Shown one piece after another: positions 1 to 11,213 of a stretch of DNA of 64,000 bases. How positions within the stretch are numbered: position 1 is the stretch's first letter; every line of letters begins with the position of its first letter. A program made the position numbers and the translations under genes. The notes under the pieces are model-generated. The model did not search any database. It was given only the letters and a program-made list of their open reading frames with translations, and was not told the origin of the DNA. This DNA comes from Pisolithus tinctorius (lineage: Eukaryota; Basidiomycota; Agaricomycetes; Boletales; Pisolithaceae): NCBI GenBank assembly GCA_024663395.1, contig JANFAH010000016.1:1054001-1118000 (forward strand). The letters are read 5' to 3'.

Positions 1-1299
1 TGACAAACAAGGCACAAACACTTGGTAAGTAATGAGTAAGGACTGAGTAATCATGATGAGTAAGCGAGAAATGATAAGTAAGCAAGCAAAGAAGATTGGT
101 AAGTATTGGCAATGAACGAGTCAAGGATAGTCAAAATATCACAAAATGAGTCAAATAGAATCAGAAACTGAGTAAGCGCACTGATATCACATTAGGGGGT
201 GGCGATGCAAGTTAGATCTCAGCGGAGACATCTCTAGATCCAAAGATGGCATGACAGATGGACGGTGTTTCCAGATAGGGAAGTATTAATTCCAGAATTG
301 AAGGGCATGAGTCAGGTGTCAAAGGGGGCTAGGGCATTGGGGGTCTGTGGGGCAATGAGAGCATATGCGATCGCGTCTCCCACCCTTCCATCCTCTCAGC
401 GAAGTTAACAAAAACTTCATGGACGGGGTTCTGATGGAGGAGGAGGAGAAGGGGGGACGTCTTCTGCTGGATCTTGCAGTAAGAAGGCAAGATGCATGTC
501 ATACTCGTCATGAATGCGATCAGGGAGGCTGGAGGACAGTAGATTATACTGCAGCTGTTGCAATGCAGGAAGAATGACAGACGAGACTGGAATAAAGACA
601 GTGCAGGGAGCAGGAAGGAACGATCCATATGCTTCATCAACTGGGGAGACTGAAACGACCACATAAGACCTTTCTAACCGAGTGACAGACCTGAGGTGAC
701 CAAAGAACGTCCTTCTGGAAGTCATACTGACAAGGAGAACACGCTGACCAAGCTGCATGGGACGAGACGGGGCTGACAATGACGGGATGAACCAGGGGGC
801 TTCAGGACGGAAGCTGGTGGGAATGCCTGGCAGATATACGTAGCCACTGTCTCTGGCAAATGAGACAAGCGAGATGATCAACGAAGAGGTGGCCATGATT
901 GATGGACTTAGCGAAATGAGCGTCTGATGGATGGAGTGCTGTAGAAATGTGCAGGGTGCGAGGATCCTCTCCAAATTTGGAAGGAAGAATCGTGGGGCTG
1001 AGCACTTTAAGCGAGCATGGGAACAGAGTCGATATCTTTGGAAATGGTGGAGATACGACGAAAACCGGAATGCCATACACGGGCGCTAAAAACCTTTAAT
1101 GCGCGCTTAACTCGCTTCCTCTTTTCTCTTTAGCACTGACGACTCGATCTTGTGCGAAGGATGACTGTTCACATCCAACAGTCTTTCTTCACATGAGGCC
1201 TTTAGTCTTCATCTGCATGCTTGGGCATTGTGCGCAACTCGTCAACGAGTTAGGCAGAGTCAGCTGTAACCATGTCCACAACACCTTTGGTGTGTGACA
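1..1299 (-). repeat. Repeat family C, copy C1 (solo-LTR-like, partial)
   Basis: On the minus strand the unit starts at 1299 with TGTCACACACCAAAGG and runs off the left edge of the window. It aligns over its whole length with copy C4 (about 12,580-13,874) and more distantly with C3, C5 and C6. It contains the family's ORF and a stretch rich in short TTACCAAT/TTGGTAAG words. Unlike C4 it retains most CpG sites (for example gatcgcgtctcc at 368-379 against gatcatgtctcc in C4), so it is the younger copy. Its inner end abuts an internal position of copy C2, so it appears to have inserted into C2. Confidence 0.8.
417..896 (-). CDS. Conserved ORF of repeat family C (hypothetical, about 159 aa)
   Basis: This open frame starts at the ATG encoding MATSS and ends in a Pro/Ser-rich tail. 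The same protein can be read in all six C copies in the window, starting from the equivalent MATS or MASS. Recognisable blocks are YLPGIPTSF, LGQRVLLVSMTSRRTFFG, RSYVVVSVSPVDEAYG and VFIPVSSVILP, which look like a small beta-rich domain followed by a helical segment (LPDRIHDEYD). I do not recognise the family. The ORF is antisense to nothing else convincing and lies wholly inside the LTR-like repeat. A longer upstream frame exists in other copies, but here it is separated by a one-base offset just before the MATSS start. Whether the ORF is translated is unknown. Confidence 0.4.
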   Translation of the reverse strand: MATSSLIISLVSFARDSGYVYLPGIPTSFRPEAPWFIPSLSAPSRPMQLGQRVLLVSMTSRRTFFGHLRSVTRLERSYVVVSVSPVDEAYGSFLPAPCTVFIPVSSVILPALQQLQYNLLSSSLPDRIHDEYDMHLAFLLQDPAEDVPPSPPPPSEPRP

Positions 1300-2747
1300 C
1301 CGCCTCCACATCAATCATTTCGCTTGTCCCCTTTGCTAGGGACCATGGCTATGTATATCTACCAGGAGTTCCTACTAGCTTCCGTCCTGAAGCATCCTGG
1401 TACATCCCATCCTCGTCTGCCCCCTCTCAGCCCATCCAGCTTGGACAGCGTGTTCTTTTTGTCAGTATGACCTCTAGGAGGACATTCTTTGGTTGCCTCA
1501 GGTCTGTCATTCGCTTGGAAAGGTCTTATGTGGTCGTTTCAGTCTCTCCAGTCCAAGAAGCATATGGATCCTTCCTCCCTGCTCCCTGCAACGTCTTCAT
1601 ACCAGTCTCATCCATCATTCTTCCAAAATTGCGACAGCTACAGTATAATCTACTGTTCTCCACTCTCCCTGATCGCATCCATGACGAGTATGATGCACAT
1701 CTTGCCTCCTTATTGCAAGATACAGCAGAAGATGCTCCCCCTTCATCCTCTCTTCCAACAGAGCCTCATTCATGAAGTTTTTATTTGCTTCACTGAGAGG
1801 ACAGTAATGGGGGGAAAGTTGCGATCCCTTATGCTCCTGTCACCCCACAGACCCCCAAAGCTTGACCCCTGTTGACATCTGACTCACCCTGTCCGCTTTT
1901 GGATGTACTATATCAGCATCAGATCAGTGCTGCCTCTCTGTCATCCCACTTTGGCCCAGAAACGATCTCTTCGAGATGTGACATGCACAGCCTCCCCCTA
2001 ATGCGATTCCAGTGCGCTTTCCCAGTTTCTGACATTACTTGACTCATACTTTGACATTCTGACTGTCTTCGACTCACCTATTGCCAATACTTACCAATCT
2101 TTTGCCCTTGCTTACTGATTCTTCGCTTTTTGGCTTACTTATCCTTACCAATGCTCACCAATGCTTTCTAAGACGATTACCCACCGCTTACATTCCTTAC
2201 TCATCAGTTACCAATCACTTACCAAGTGTTTGCACCTTGTTTTCCATAGGCAATGCCCCTGTACTGTATATAAATCACTGTACTTAGGTAGCAAAAAAAA
2301 GGGAAAAAAAAAAGGAGACATCAGAGAGCCCCTCTTGCTCGCATTTTTGTTATCATTCAGAAAATCATTCAGCAGCTTCGATAGTTGAGACTTTATTAAG
2401 GGTCTAACTATCGTCTACTTCGCTTATTATTGTCTATCATCAATCTACTTCGCTCCAAGTCCTCCCTGAGCTCAGTGCAGCTCAGAGCATCGAATTAAGT
2501 CGTCATCCATCCTTCTGTAGGCTGACAGCAGTCTACCCCATCGCTTCCTCTCGCATTCCTGCTCCTTCTTCGTCAGGAGCACCCCCAACCCTCAGCACTT
2601 GTCTTTGAGTGTCGTAGCTCGCATAAACCCCTCCCAAAGAACAGGTTCCACCATCTAGGTACCGCATAGGCACACCACCACTCGCTTTCATTGTCTTTTG
2701 TGTTGGTTTTGGTTGGTTTCCACCACTGAACCTCACTTTGACTCACA
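1300..2747 (+). repeat. Repeat family C, copy C2 (5'-truncated, plus orientation)
   Basis: The copy begins in mid-repeat directly after the C1 terminus and ends at 2747 with TTTGACTCACA, the family's 3' end. It lacks about the first 390 bp of the unit, which probably lie beyond C1 to the left. It contains a TATA-like ctgtatataaatc at about 2264-2276 in the direction of the repeat, followed by a transcribed-looking tail. This supports an LTR-type organisation (U3-R-U5) for the family. Immediately to the right the sequence is a Gypsy gag gene that C2 interrupts. Confidence 0.75.
1303..1775 (+). pseudogene. C-family ORF, 5'-truncated copy in C2
   Basis: The frame gives the conserved C-family protein from the block STSIISLVPFARD to a Ser/Pro-rich end at PTEPHS. 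The native start is missing because copy C1 is inserted upstream. The ATG now available, at 1272, lies in the C1 terminus, so any product would be chimeric. The codon corresponding to a stop in C3 and C4 is still CGA (Arg) here, in the block KLRQLQ, which shows the pre-decay state. Confidence 0.4.
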
Positions 2748-3304
2748 GCGGTTTCATCAGTGACACGTCCTTGAACCTTCAAGGACTTGAACTTCACATA
2801 GAACTCCTCGTACCAAGAGTTCCCTTGGCGCATCGTGCACATCTGTGCTTTGGCCCATTCTACATCAGTTTGAGGGGCAAAGAATCTGTCGATATCCTTG
2901 ATCATCTCGGCCGTATCAGGCCATACTCCTGTGACAATAGCGAGTGAGAACTTGGCCTGAGCGAATCTTCCAGCTACAGGCCCTGTCATGCGGGACCATA
3001 CCGCAGTGCACTTATCTTGGGTAGTCGGTAGGGTGGTCCTATTCTGCATGACCCATACCTTCATCTTGACCCACCATTCAGAGAACTTAGCACGATCACT
3101 GGCGTACTGTCCCAGGTCGGCCATCACTTCTATCCTCCTCTGGATTACATCTGCAGGGAGGGTATTCCACTGATTACGCTGACCCTCGATGGCTGTGATC
3201 GTTCCTTGAGCGTCCCTTAGCTTGTTGCTTAGTCTGTAATTTTCGTCTCGAAGAGCATCAAGGGTGTCGTGGAGCTCAGTGAGCTGGTCCTGGATGCCTT
3301 CCAT
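2748..3304 (-). pseudogene. Ty3/Gypsy Gag fragment (element B)
   Basis: The minus-strand frame starts MEGIQDQLTEL with a predicted coiled-coil segment (residues 1-45). It continues with the retrotransposon capsid (Retrotrans_gag) signature: KFSEWWVKMKVWV, then VWSRMTGPVAGRFAQ, WPDTAEMIKDIDRFF and WAKAQMCTMRQG. After VTDETAV at about residue 186 the reading frame runs into repeat C2, so the protein is truncated and the rest of gag-pol is not visible in the window. The 5' leader and LTR lie to the right (3305-4005). The element itself is inserted in the pol gene of Gypsy A1. The family call is firm; activity is excluded by the interruption. Confidence 0.8.
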
Positions 3305-4005
3305 AGCGATCTGGACGTTTTAGAGTTTGATGGGGGTGAAGGTTGTAGCGGGGTTGCTGTGGTTCAGCAGGGAGTGAGCAGGGGAAGATGGATTCAACGG
3401 AGAAGGGGTAAGAGGGGGGTGGCAGAAGGGAGTAGAGGTTGTGATTGAAGAGCGGGGTGAGTGAACGATGCTCAGGGATGTATGGGACGAAGAGGTTGGG
3501 GTCGGGTTCTGAGGCTGGGGGACTTGGTGAGTACACCCACGAGCCTTCGCGAAGGAAATGAGGAATGGTGATGACGGGTGCGAGGGTACAATGGTAAGAA
3601 GCTAGTTCAAGTGTGACGAGACCTAAACAACAGGGTTTGTTGTAGGCTCGCACCAAGAACCAACAGAGAAGAGAAGAAAGAAAGAAGAGGAGATGGCTTA
3701 GAAGCAGGCGACTTTAGGACTCAAAGACCCAAATGAACTAGCTTAGAGCTAGTTGGGCGATTGAGCAGCGGTACTTATACCATAGTACATGAGGTAACAG
3801 TGAGGTATGCATGAGGTCCATGACATCATAGTGATGTCATAATGATATCACAATGGAGCGGAATGTACTAGAAGGGGAAAGGGAGGCAGAGGTGAGGTGA
3901 GGTCTAGGCCGGAGCCTGGACCGAGTCCAAGAGATAAGATAAGATGCAAGGATTAGATAAGATGAAATGAAAAGAAGAGAAAGGAAAAGAGTATGTATCG
4001 TAACA
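3305..4005 (-). mobile_element. 5' LTR and leader of Gypsy element B
   Basis: Read on the minus strand, the segment begins TGTTACGATAC at 4005, contains a TATA-like run near 3775, and reaches a candidate primer-binding site TGGTGCGAGCCTAC (plus-strand 3642-3655) about 340 bp upstream of the gag ATG. The outer end abuts the A1 pol text, which in A2 reads gcatgataaata without interruption, so the junction is an insertion point. A canonical CA end of the LTR was not found, so the LTR/leader boundary near 3656 is approximate. Confidence 0.55.
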
Positions 4006-5769
4006 CATGATAAATAACCCAGATCTGCAGCCTAACATGACAATCAATCACTGGATCGCTGGCATCCTCCTCTTCTCATTCAACCTTGTCCATGTTCCCA
4101 TGGACAGGCATGCCAGCCCTGATGGCTTATCCCGCCATCTGCAGTCGGAGCTTGACCCACCTGAGGATGATGACCATGAGGATTGGCTAGACCGTTTTTA
4201 CTCTTTCTCTACACAGGTTGTCAATGACCACCCACCTCCTATGTCACTTTCCAGTCAAGATCACCATTCCTTACTGCCACCTGCTTATCATCAGGCAAGC
4301 CTCCTGCTGCCTGCATCCTTTTATCTCGCATTTGCTGCAACTGCCAATGCTAATAACCCTTCTGATACCCCTGACGACCCTGCCATCCCACGGTCCACAA
4401 AAGCCTGGGCATGCGAAGTGAAGATAGAAATGATCCATGCATTCCTCACGACCTCCTGACCTTACTGATGTGCAGTACTCATCCTTTTTCAATTTGGCTA
4501 GCCACTTCTTCCTCCTAGATGGAAATCTATGGCATAGAGAACCACATAGATGGCACCAGCTAGTCATCAACGAATCCAAGTGGTATCGTCTCATCAAAGA
4601 AGCACATGATGACCTTGGACACAAGGGTGTCTTCACAGTCCACACATGCCTTCTCCTTTGCTTCTGGTGGCCTCTTCTTGTTGAGGATGTGAAGTGGTAT
4701 GTCTGCACTTGTCATGAATGCCAGATTTGCCAGACACAGAAGCTTCATATCCCCCCCACTGTACCCATGATAGGGGGCCTGTTTCATAAAGCTCACATTG
4801 ACACGATGCTAATGCCCAAAGCCAGTGGCTACTGCTACATAGTACAGGCTCATTGTGCACTCACCTCATATCCCAAATGGCACATGTTGTGTGCAGAAAA
4901 TAGTACCAACCTTCAAGGACATTCTATGTCATGGGGGTCCACTCACCGAAATTGTCACTGACAATGGTCCTGTGTTCATCCAAGCCTTAGATGCCCTAGC
5001 TGCACAATATCATATCTGTCACATCCATATCTCTCCTTACAGCTCTCAGGCTAATGGCATTGTAGAGCATCGCCACTATGATGTTTGCGAGGCTATCTTG
5101 AAGAGCTGTGAAAACAACAACTGCCGCTGGCACACCATTGCGCACTCCATGTTCTGGGCCAAGCAGGTCACCATCTTGAAATCCACAGGTTTATCCACTT
5201 ACTTCATGGTACACAGTGTTGAACTGCTGTTCCCATTTGACCTCGCTGAAGCTACCTTCCTCTTACCCCTATCCTGTGATGATGCAACACCACTGACTAC
5301 CACAGAACTGATTGCTTGGCAAGTGCACCAGTTACAGAAGTGTCAGGATGACTTAGACCAGGTCTGTGGCAATGTCTTCTGCACACGCTTCCAGTCTATC
5401 CAGCAGTTTGAAACTGCCTTTCAGCATCACATTAAAGACCATAACTTTGCTCCCAGCACCCTCGTGCTTGTTTGCAACTCCCGCATAGAGAAAGAACTGA
5501 ACCAGAAGATGAAGCCATGGTACACTGGTCCCATGGTTGTCCTTCATTGGACCACTGGGGGCTCGTACCTGCTGGCCAAGTTGGATGGCTCCATCTCCAA
5601 ACTCTGCTTCGCTGCATTCTGCTTACTTCCCTACCACCTGTGGTCTCAAACCCGTGCAACCGTGACTCACATTACTGGGTTGGATGATGAAGAACTGGAC
5701 CACCTTCTTGAAGAGGCTGAGGATGACCCCACTGATGATGATGTAGAGGCTTTTGCCTCAGACAGCTGA
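4006..5769 (+). pseudogene. Ty3/Gypsy pol fragment (element A1): RNase H end and integrase
   Basis: The text starts inside RNase H at INNPDLQPN, a sequence shared with A2 at about 18,220. It continues through the linker to the H2C2 zinc-binding domain (HDDLGHKG...CTCHECQIC), then the integrase core with HIDTMLMP, VTDNGP and NGIVEH, so all three catalytic acidic residues are visible. A C-terminal SH3-like segment follows (KPWYTGPMVVLH). A frameshift near 4900 separates the first Asp block from the rest, and there is a stop near 4457. The 5' side is cut by element B. The copy is therefore inactive. Homology to A2 continues past the stop at 5769. Confidence 0.85.
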
Positions 5770-6620
5770 CTATCCATCCTTTCCAGTATCCACAGTTTGT
5801 CCATCATGCCATTCCCCCGTACCCTTGTCTCCCACGATATCCATACCTCCTTCTGTGGCTGTGCCCACCTCCCCGCAGCTTCTTCTGTTACCCTCGATCC
5901 TCCTCCCATACTGACTGGGGACAGTCAGCATTCAAAGTCCCCCACAGGGGCAACCAGCATACCACTCACTCCACCCAATACCAGACATAGTTTGTTTCCT
6001 TTTATCTGTTTTACCCCGGGTTTCATCTGGAGACCTCTGTTCCACCCTGGGTTTCGTCCGGTGATTCTAATGATAACTAGTCCTTACACCAAAAACATAA
6101 AAACCACTAACAAAAAGTCAAAAACCACCCAGAAAAATAACAAAACACCAAATAAGTATATAGCTAAAACAATGTCTCTCCTATCTCTCTTACCAGTCTT
6201 GCTGATACCATCTTTGGCCACTCTATACCACAGGTGCTTGCAACCACCCTGCACATTTCTTCTTCGAATGTGCAGTCAGTGTGTGCCCCTTGATCTGTTT
6301 TCCTTTCAGTCTTCCTTCTGTCTCCTTCCAATTGATACCCAAAGACTGTCCCAGTTACCCAATACACCTTCCCTTCATTCTCTCTTCAAGAATCTGTCAC
6401 ATCCTACCATCAAGACCACACCACGAGGACTTACTGCTGAGAGAAGTCAAAAGTCACATGCAGAAGACAAGTCAGGTGGTACCCTGCGCACTCTACGATA
6501 CTGTGGCCAGTTCGGGGCCAATTCCTTGCTGAGTGGACAGAAGTTTCTCGTGGTACCCCGCTTCGCAACCACACAGAACAGGCCAGAATGATGTATTTAT
6601 CTGCACATAAGGTGCGGAAC
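5770..6620 (+). mobile_element. 3' untranslated/LTR region of Gypsy A1
   Basis: After the pol stop, the sequence matches 20,004-20,400 and then continues in homology with 29,742-30,032. In A2 these two blocks are separated by the EnSpm-like transposon. A1 therefore provides the empty-site reference, reading ctctcttaccagtcttgctg at about 6186-6205 across the A2 insertion point. An ORF of 264 aa covering the region has no recognisable domain and is probably fortuitous. The right-hand part (6480-6600) is also found inverted at 9060-9157. Confidence 0.65.
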
Positions 6621-6672
6621 AATGCTGATACATGGGATAATGCAGAAACAAAGGTATATACTGCGTGACGAC

Positions 6673-7755
6673 CTACTCGATCCCATGCTCTGCCAGTGCC
6701 TCTGCAAGCTGCTCAATGTGCACCTGCAACTGAAGGTTGGCTGCATGCGCAGCCACTGCCTCGGCCCTTACCATTGCGAGGGCCTGCAAGAGATCTGTCG
6801 CAGTCTTGTTGCTCACCATGCTGCGCCCAGAGGCCTTGCCCTTTCCATGGGTTCTGCTCTTGACCACCTCCACGATGTTGTCATCATCATCATTGTGAGC
6901 CCACTTAGATGGACCAGCCTTAGGAGCCTTCGAGGATTGCGCTGCAGTGGATTAGTCTCAGTTGTGTTGAAACACACTCGTCACTTACCAGTTGATGTGC
7001 CAGCCTGCGCCTGCTTTCCTGCAGCCTTCATCGACTTCTTGCACCCCTGCTTCATATGCATGCAGCCGTCGCATGTTTGACCCTCTAGACCAAAACACAC
7101 TGCATTCTTCACCGAGCACCTTGCGCAGAACTGACCCAGGTGGGATCGTGACCCTTGGTCCTGCCTTGTCCTCACTCTCCGCAATGGTCTGTCACAAACA
7201 CTGGAAATCCGCATGGTTACCAAGGCATTGTGAACCGCTTAGGCTCACTTACCTTGTGAGCCGGTTGTGGGACCACTACATGAGACATTTTCACCCCCAT
7301 GCCTTTGTCACCAACCTCCATTGTGGTCTCCTCACCCATCTGGACATCTTGCTCTGCCTTCGTGTGTGCTTTGGCCTCCTCTGCGGTCCACTGCTCATAC
7401 AAATCGTTGGCCTCCACCAGTGTGGGAGCATCCTCTGCATCAACCCGCATGGACACCCCGAGAGCCTTCCCTTGCTTGACCAGAGGCATCAGTACTGCCT
7501 GTCTCAGGCTCATCAGCATCGCACGGCCAGGTCACCATATGAACCACCTACCGTCTTCTCTTCCCAGTGCCTCAACCACATTGTCTTCTCCTCCCACATG
7601 TCCTCCCGGTCATCAGGCGCACACTTTGCCTCAGCCACAAGCCCTGCTGACGCAGCCACAAGCTGCTCTCTTAAGGAGGCCTTTTCAGCCTCCACAGGAT
7701 CTGGAGTAGGCACGCGAATGAGTTGGGAGAGATGGGGGGCACAGTTGGCAGACAT
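6673..7755 (-). CDS. Cys-rich zinc-cluster-like protein (expanded agaricomycete family)
   Basis: I read a spliced minus-strand gene starting MSANCAPHL at 7755. Exon 1 ends near 7552 and is followed by a 53 bp GT-AG intron (7551-7499). Exon 2 (acidic, about 80 aa) ends with the donor gtaagt near 7256. A Cys exon follows with CARCSVKNAVC and CDGCMHMKQGC, a spacing reminiscent of Zn2Cys6 clusters. After a last intron comes a C-terminal exon with an Asp run (DDDD) and a helical Ala-rich tail ending at 6673. I know similar proteins as a highly repeated family of unknown function in Boletales. The acceptor before the Cys exon is ambiguous: the nearest AG breaks the frame and a later one, giving an intron of about 92 bp, keeps it. 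It may be a TE passenger or an ordinary multicopy gene. It lies between LTR-like segments of element A1. Confidence 0.55.
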
Positions 7756-8500
7756 GATGGAAGTGATAGAGGTGATTGATGAGAGGAGAGAATCAAATTG
7801 ATGCGAAGGTTTGAGCCACACACTAACAATTATATACTTAGTGGCCATGAGGCACTTATGTCATCAGTCCGGATGCCTATACACAGCATTCAATGGCCTT
7901 CTCACATTCCTTGGCTCTATGCTTCCTTTGCTTCCATGCAGAACTCACCAGTGTTCTCAAACCCTCAGCACCACACCATTGCCATAACCATGCAGCAAGC
8001 TATTTATGTCCTCCATGCCATGTGGCTGACCAGGGACGGTCAGCATCTAAGTCCTCCCCAGGTGTAAGGAATCCGCATTCCCTGGACGTGTAAGCCCCTA
8101 TTGTTGACTGTTCTGTGACTACTGTTACATCTGCTCCCCTCTCATGTTCCCCGTTGTTCATGTGCTACCTTCCCACGCCCTCGCTCCCTCTTGTGCAATG
8201 ATATACCCATGGCTGCTGTGCTCCGGTCGCTTCTTTTCCCTCAGACCATCCATTTTACCATGGTCTCTGTTCCTTTTTGTTAGTAGTATACCCTTGGTCT
8301 CTGTTCCAGCTTATCCTGTCTTATGTGTACACACTGTTGCGTGGTTTTTCCTTACTTGTACTCTGTTTTACTTAGGTTCTGGGTTTGCCCAGACTATACA
8401 GCCCTGTACTTAGGTACAGAATGATACCTTTTGGCACTTGGAAGGTCACCACAAGTTTCCTTTGCACTTTGTCTACACTGCATGTCTTGCATTCTGCTGT
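7756..8500. other. LTR-like or intergenic text without a gene
   Basis: No convincing coding frame was found. From about 8060 the text is pyrimidine-rich with direct short repeats (ccatggtctctgttcc and cccttggtctctgttcc at about 8257-8310), typical of fungal LTR U3 regions. It leads without a break into the LTR-A 3' segment at 8501. Confidence 0.4.
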
Positions 8501-8735
8501 GCACGAACTACGTATACCACTCGCACCGCTCGCACTGCCAGTACTACTCTGCAGACCATGCCACACACATCACGAATCACTACCACTACAAAGTGCTGGG
8601 TCTCACCTTCTAGTCTCGACAGTCCAGAATCCCTTGGGACAAACAATTCGTTCCCTTCATTTTTTATTGTTGTTATCTAAGCCATCTAGCTCGTATTATA
8701 CAGCTCCTTGGACTTTTCCTACACTGGTACATCCA
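8501..8735 (+). repeat. LTR-A 3' segment (matches 10,975-11,205)
   Basis: The block from gcacgaactacgtatacc to ttttcctacactgg is about 90% identical by eye to the sequence that directly precedes the A2 gag start. It should be the 3' part of an LTR plus leader of the same Gypsy family. Here it is followed not by gag but by the 3' exon of a Cys-rich family gene. Confidence 0.65.
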
Positions 8736-8968
8736 AGCAGGCTCACGATGATGACAATGACGATGTTGTGGAAGTTGTTGAGGGCAAGGCCCACAGGAAG
8801 GGCAAGGTGCCTGTGTGTGGTGGATTCAATGACAAGACTGCCTCAGATATCTCGCAGGCCCAGGGGATGGTCAGGGCCAAGGCCATGGCTGCGCATGCAG
8901 CCAATCTTCATCTTCAAGTCTGTGTCGAGCAGCTGTCAGAGGCCCTGGCAAGGCTGGGAGTAGAGTAG
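8736..8968 (+). pseudogene. 3' exon of a second Cys-rich family gene
   Basis: The frame reads AHDDDNDDVVEVVEGKAHRK, then MVRAKAMAAHAANLHLQV, and ends LARLGVE at 8968. It is clearly homologous to the last exon of the minus-strand gene at 6673-7755. The Cys cluster and upstream exons are absent. The exon is joined directly to an LTR-A segment, so this is a truncated copy, possibly captured by or recombined with the retroelement. Confidence 0.6.
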
Positions 8969-9059
8969 ACTATCATACCATTTGTAGAACCCCTTTTGTA
9001 CTATTTCCTGCATCACTGACATCCTGCACATCATGTGTGGAAATACATCAAGTCCTTTT

Positions 9060-9157
9060 TTATCTGACATGGTTGTGAGATAAGGCACTGTGAAGGATTT
9101 CTGTCCACTCAGCAAGGAACTGGCCCTGAACCAGCTGTGGTATTGTAGAGTGCACAG
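9060..9157 (-). repeat. Inverted fragment of the A-element 3' region
   Basis: The reverse complement matches 6485-6600 of A1, including gtggccagttc-like and gctgagtggacagaa words. Copy C3 starts directly at its right edge. Confidence 0.6.
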
Positions 9158-10974
9158 TGTGAGTCAAAGTGTGGTTCAGTGGTGGAAACCAACCAAAACC
9201 AACACAAAAGACAAAATGAGCAAGTGGTGGTGTGCCTATGCAGTACCCAGATGGTGGAACCTTTGATTGGGAAGGGTTTTTGCAAGCTACAACACTCAAA
9301 GATGAGTGCTGAGGGTTGGGGGTGCTCCTGACAAAGAGGGAGAAAGAATGCAATAGGAAGCAATAGGGTAGACTGCTGTCAGCCTACAGAAGGATGGATG
9401 GCAACTTAATTCGATGCTCTGAGCTGCACTGAGCTCAGGGAGGACTTGGAGCAAAGTTTATTGATGATAGATGATGATAAATGAAGTAGACGATAGCTAG
9501 ACCCTTAATAAAGTCTCAACTATCGAAGCTGATGAATAATTTACTGAGAGATGATAAAATGCAAGCAAGAGGGGCTCTCTGACATCTTCTTTTTCTTTTT
9601 CAGCTATCTAAGTACAATGACTTATATACAGTACAGGGGTGTTGCCTATGGAAAACAAGGTGCAAATGATTGGTAAGTGATTGGTAACTGATGAGTAAGG
9701 AATGTAAGTGGTGGGTAATCGTCTTAGAAAGCATTGGTGAGCATTGGTAAGGATAAGTAAGCCAAAAAGTGAAGATTCAGTAAGCAAGGTCAAAAGATTG
9801 GTAAGTATTGGCAATAGGTGAGTCAAAGACAGTCAGAATGTCAAATTATGAGGCAAATAATATCAGGAACTGGGAAAGCACACTGGAATCACATTAGGGG
9901 GAGGCTGTGCATGTCACATCTCGAAGAGATTGCCTCTAGGCCAAAGTGGGATGACAGAGAGGCAGTGCTGATTGGATGCCAATATAGTACATCCAAAAGC
10001 AGACAGGGTGAGTCAGATGTCAACAGGGGTCAAGCTTTGGGGGTCTGTGGGGTGACAGGAGCATAGGGGATTGCAACTTTCCCCCCCTTACTGTCCTCTC
10101 AGTGAAGCAAGTAAAAACTTCATGAATGAGGCTCTGTTGGAAGAGAGGATGAAGGGGGAGTGTCTTCTGCTGTATCTTGCAATAAAGAGGCAAGATGTGC
10201 ATCATACTCATCATGGATGCAATCAGGGAGAGTGGAGAACAGTAGATTATACTGTAGCTGTCACAATTTTGGAAGAATGATGGATGAGACTGGTATGAAG
10301 ACGTTGCAGGGAGCAGGGAGGAAGGATCCATATGCTTCTTGGACTGGAGAGACTGAAATGACCACATAAGACCTTTCCAAGTGAATGACAGACTTGAGGT
10401 GACCAAAGAACGTCCTCCTAGAGGTCATACTGACAAAAAGAACACACTGTCCAAGCTGGATGGGCTGAGAGGGGGCAGATGAGGATGGGATGTACCAGGA
10501 TGCTTCAGGACAGAAGCTGGTGGGAACTCCTGGTAGATATACATAGCCATGGTCCCTAGCAAAGGGGACAAGTGAAATGATTGATGTGGAGGCAGCCATA
10601 TCAGAAGATTTAGCAAAATGAGTGTCTTTTGGAGGGAGTGCTGTAGAAACATGTGGAGTGTGCAAATCCTTTCCAATTTTGGAAGGTAGGATCATGTGGC
10701 TGAGCACTATAAGCGAGTGTGGGAATGGTGTCAGTATCTGTAAAACTGGTGGAGATATGCTGAAAACTGGAATGCCATACATGGGTGCTTAAGAATTTTT
10801 GTCAGTGCTTAACTCACTTCCTTCTTTTTTTCTTTGGCATTGATGACTTGTTCTTGTGTGAGGGATGACTGCTGACATTTCTGGCTGTCCTTCTTCACAT
10901 GAGGGCTATGGTCTTCATCTCCATTCATCAGCTGCATCCATGTCCACCTCACCAAACACCTTTGGTGTGTGACA
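9158..10974 (-). repeat. Repeat family C, copy C3 (full length)
   Basis: Bounded by TGTGAGTCAAAG at 9158 and GTGTGTGACA at 10,974, this is a complete unit of 1817 bp in minus orientation. The conserved ORF reads from 10,782 with MYGIPVFSIS and is truncated at 10,261 by TGA at the codon that is CGA in C2, a CpG transition. The flanks (cacag and ctgca) are not a direct duplication, and they derive from oppositely oriented LTR-A pieces. The copy may therefore mark a recombination joint rather than a simple insertion. Confidence 0.75.
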
Positions 10975-11205
10975 CTGCACATGAACTACGTATACCACTC
11001 GCACTGCTCACATCGCCAGTACTATTCTGCAGACCATGCCACACACATCACAAATTGCTACTGCTACAAAGCACTGGGTCTCACCTTCTAGTCTCAGCAG
11101 TACAGGATCCCTTGGGACAAGCTATTTGTTCCCTTCATTTTTATTGTTGTTATCTAAGCCAACTAGCTCGTATTATACAGCTACTTGGGCTTTTCCTACA
11201 ACTGG
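10975..11205 (+). repeat. LTR-A 3' segment and leader in front of A2 gag
   Basis: It matches 8501-8735. It contains tattatacagctac near 11,172 and a short leader with tggagcccacc just upstream of the gag ATG at 11,214, which may include the primer-binding site. The 5' part of this LTR is replaced by copy C3. Confidence 0.6.
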
Positions 11206-11213
11206 AGCCCACC

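Noticed and set aside
5797..6591. 264 aa plus-strand ORF
   Set aside because: It overlaps LTR/3' untranslated text shared between A1 and A2, is not conserved as a frame in A2, and has low-complexity composition.
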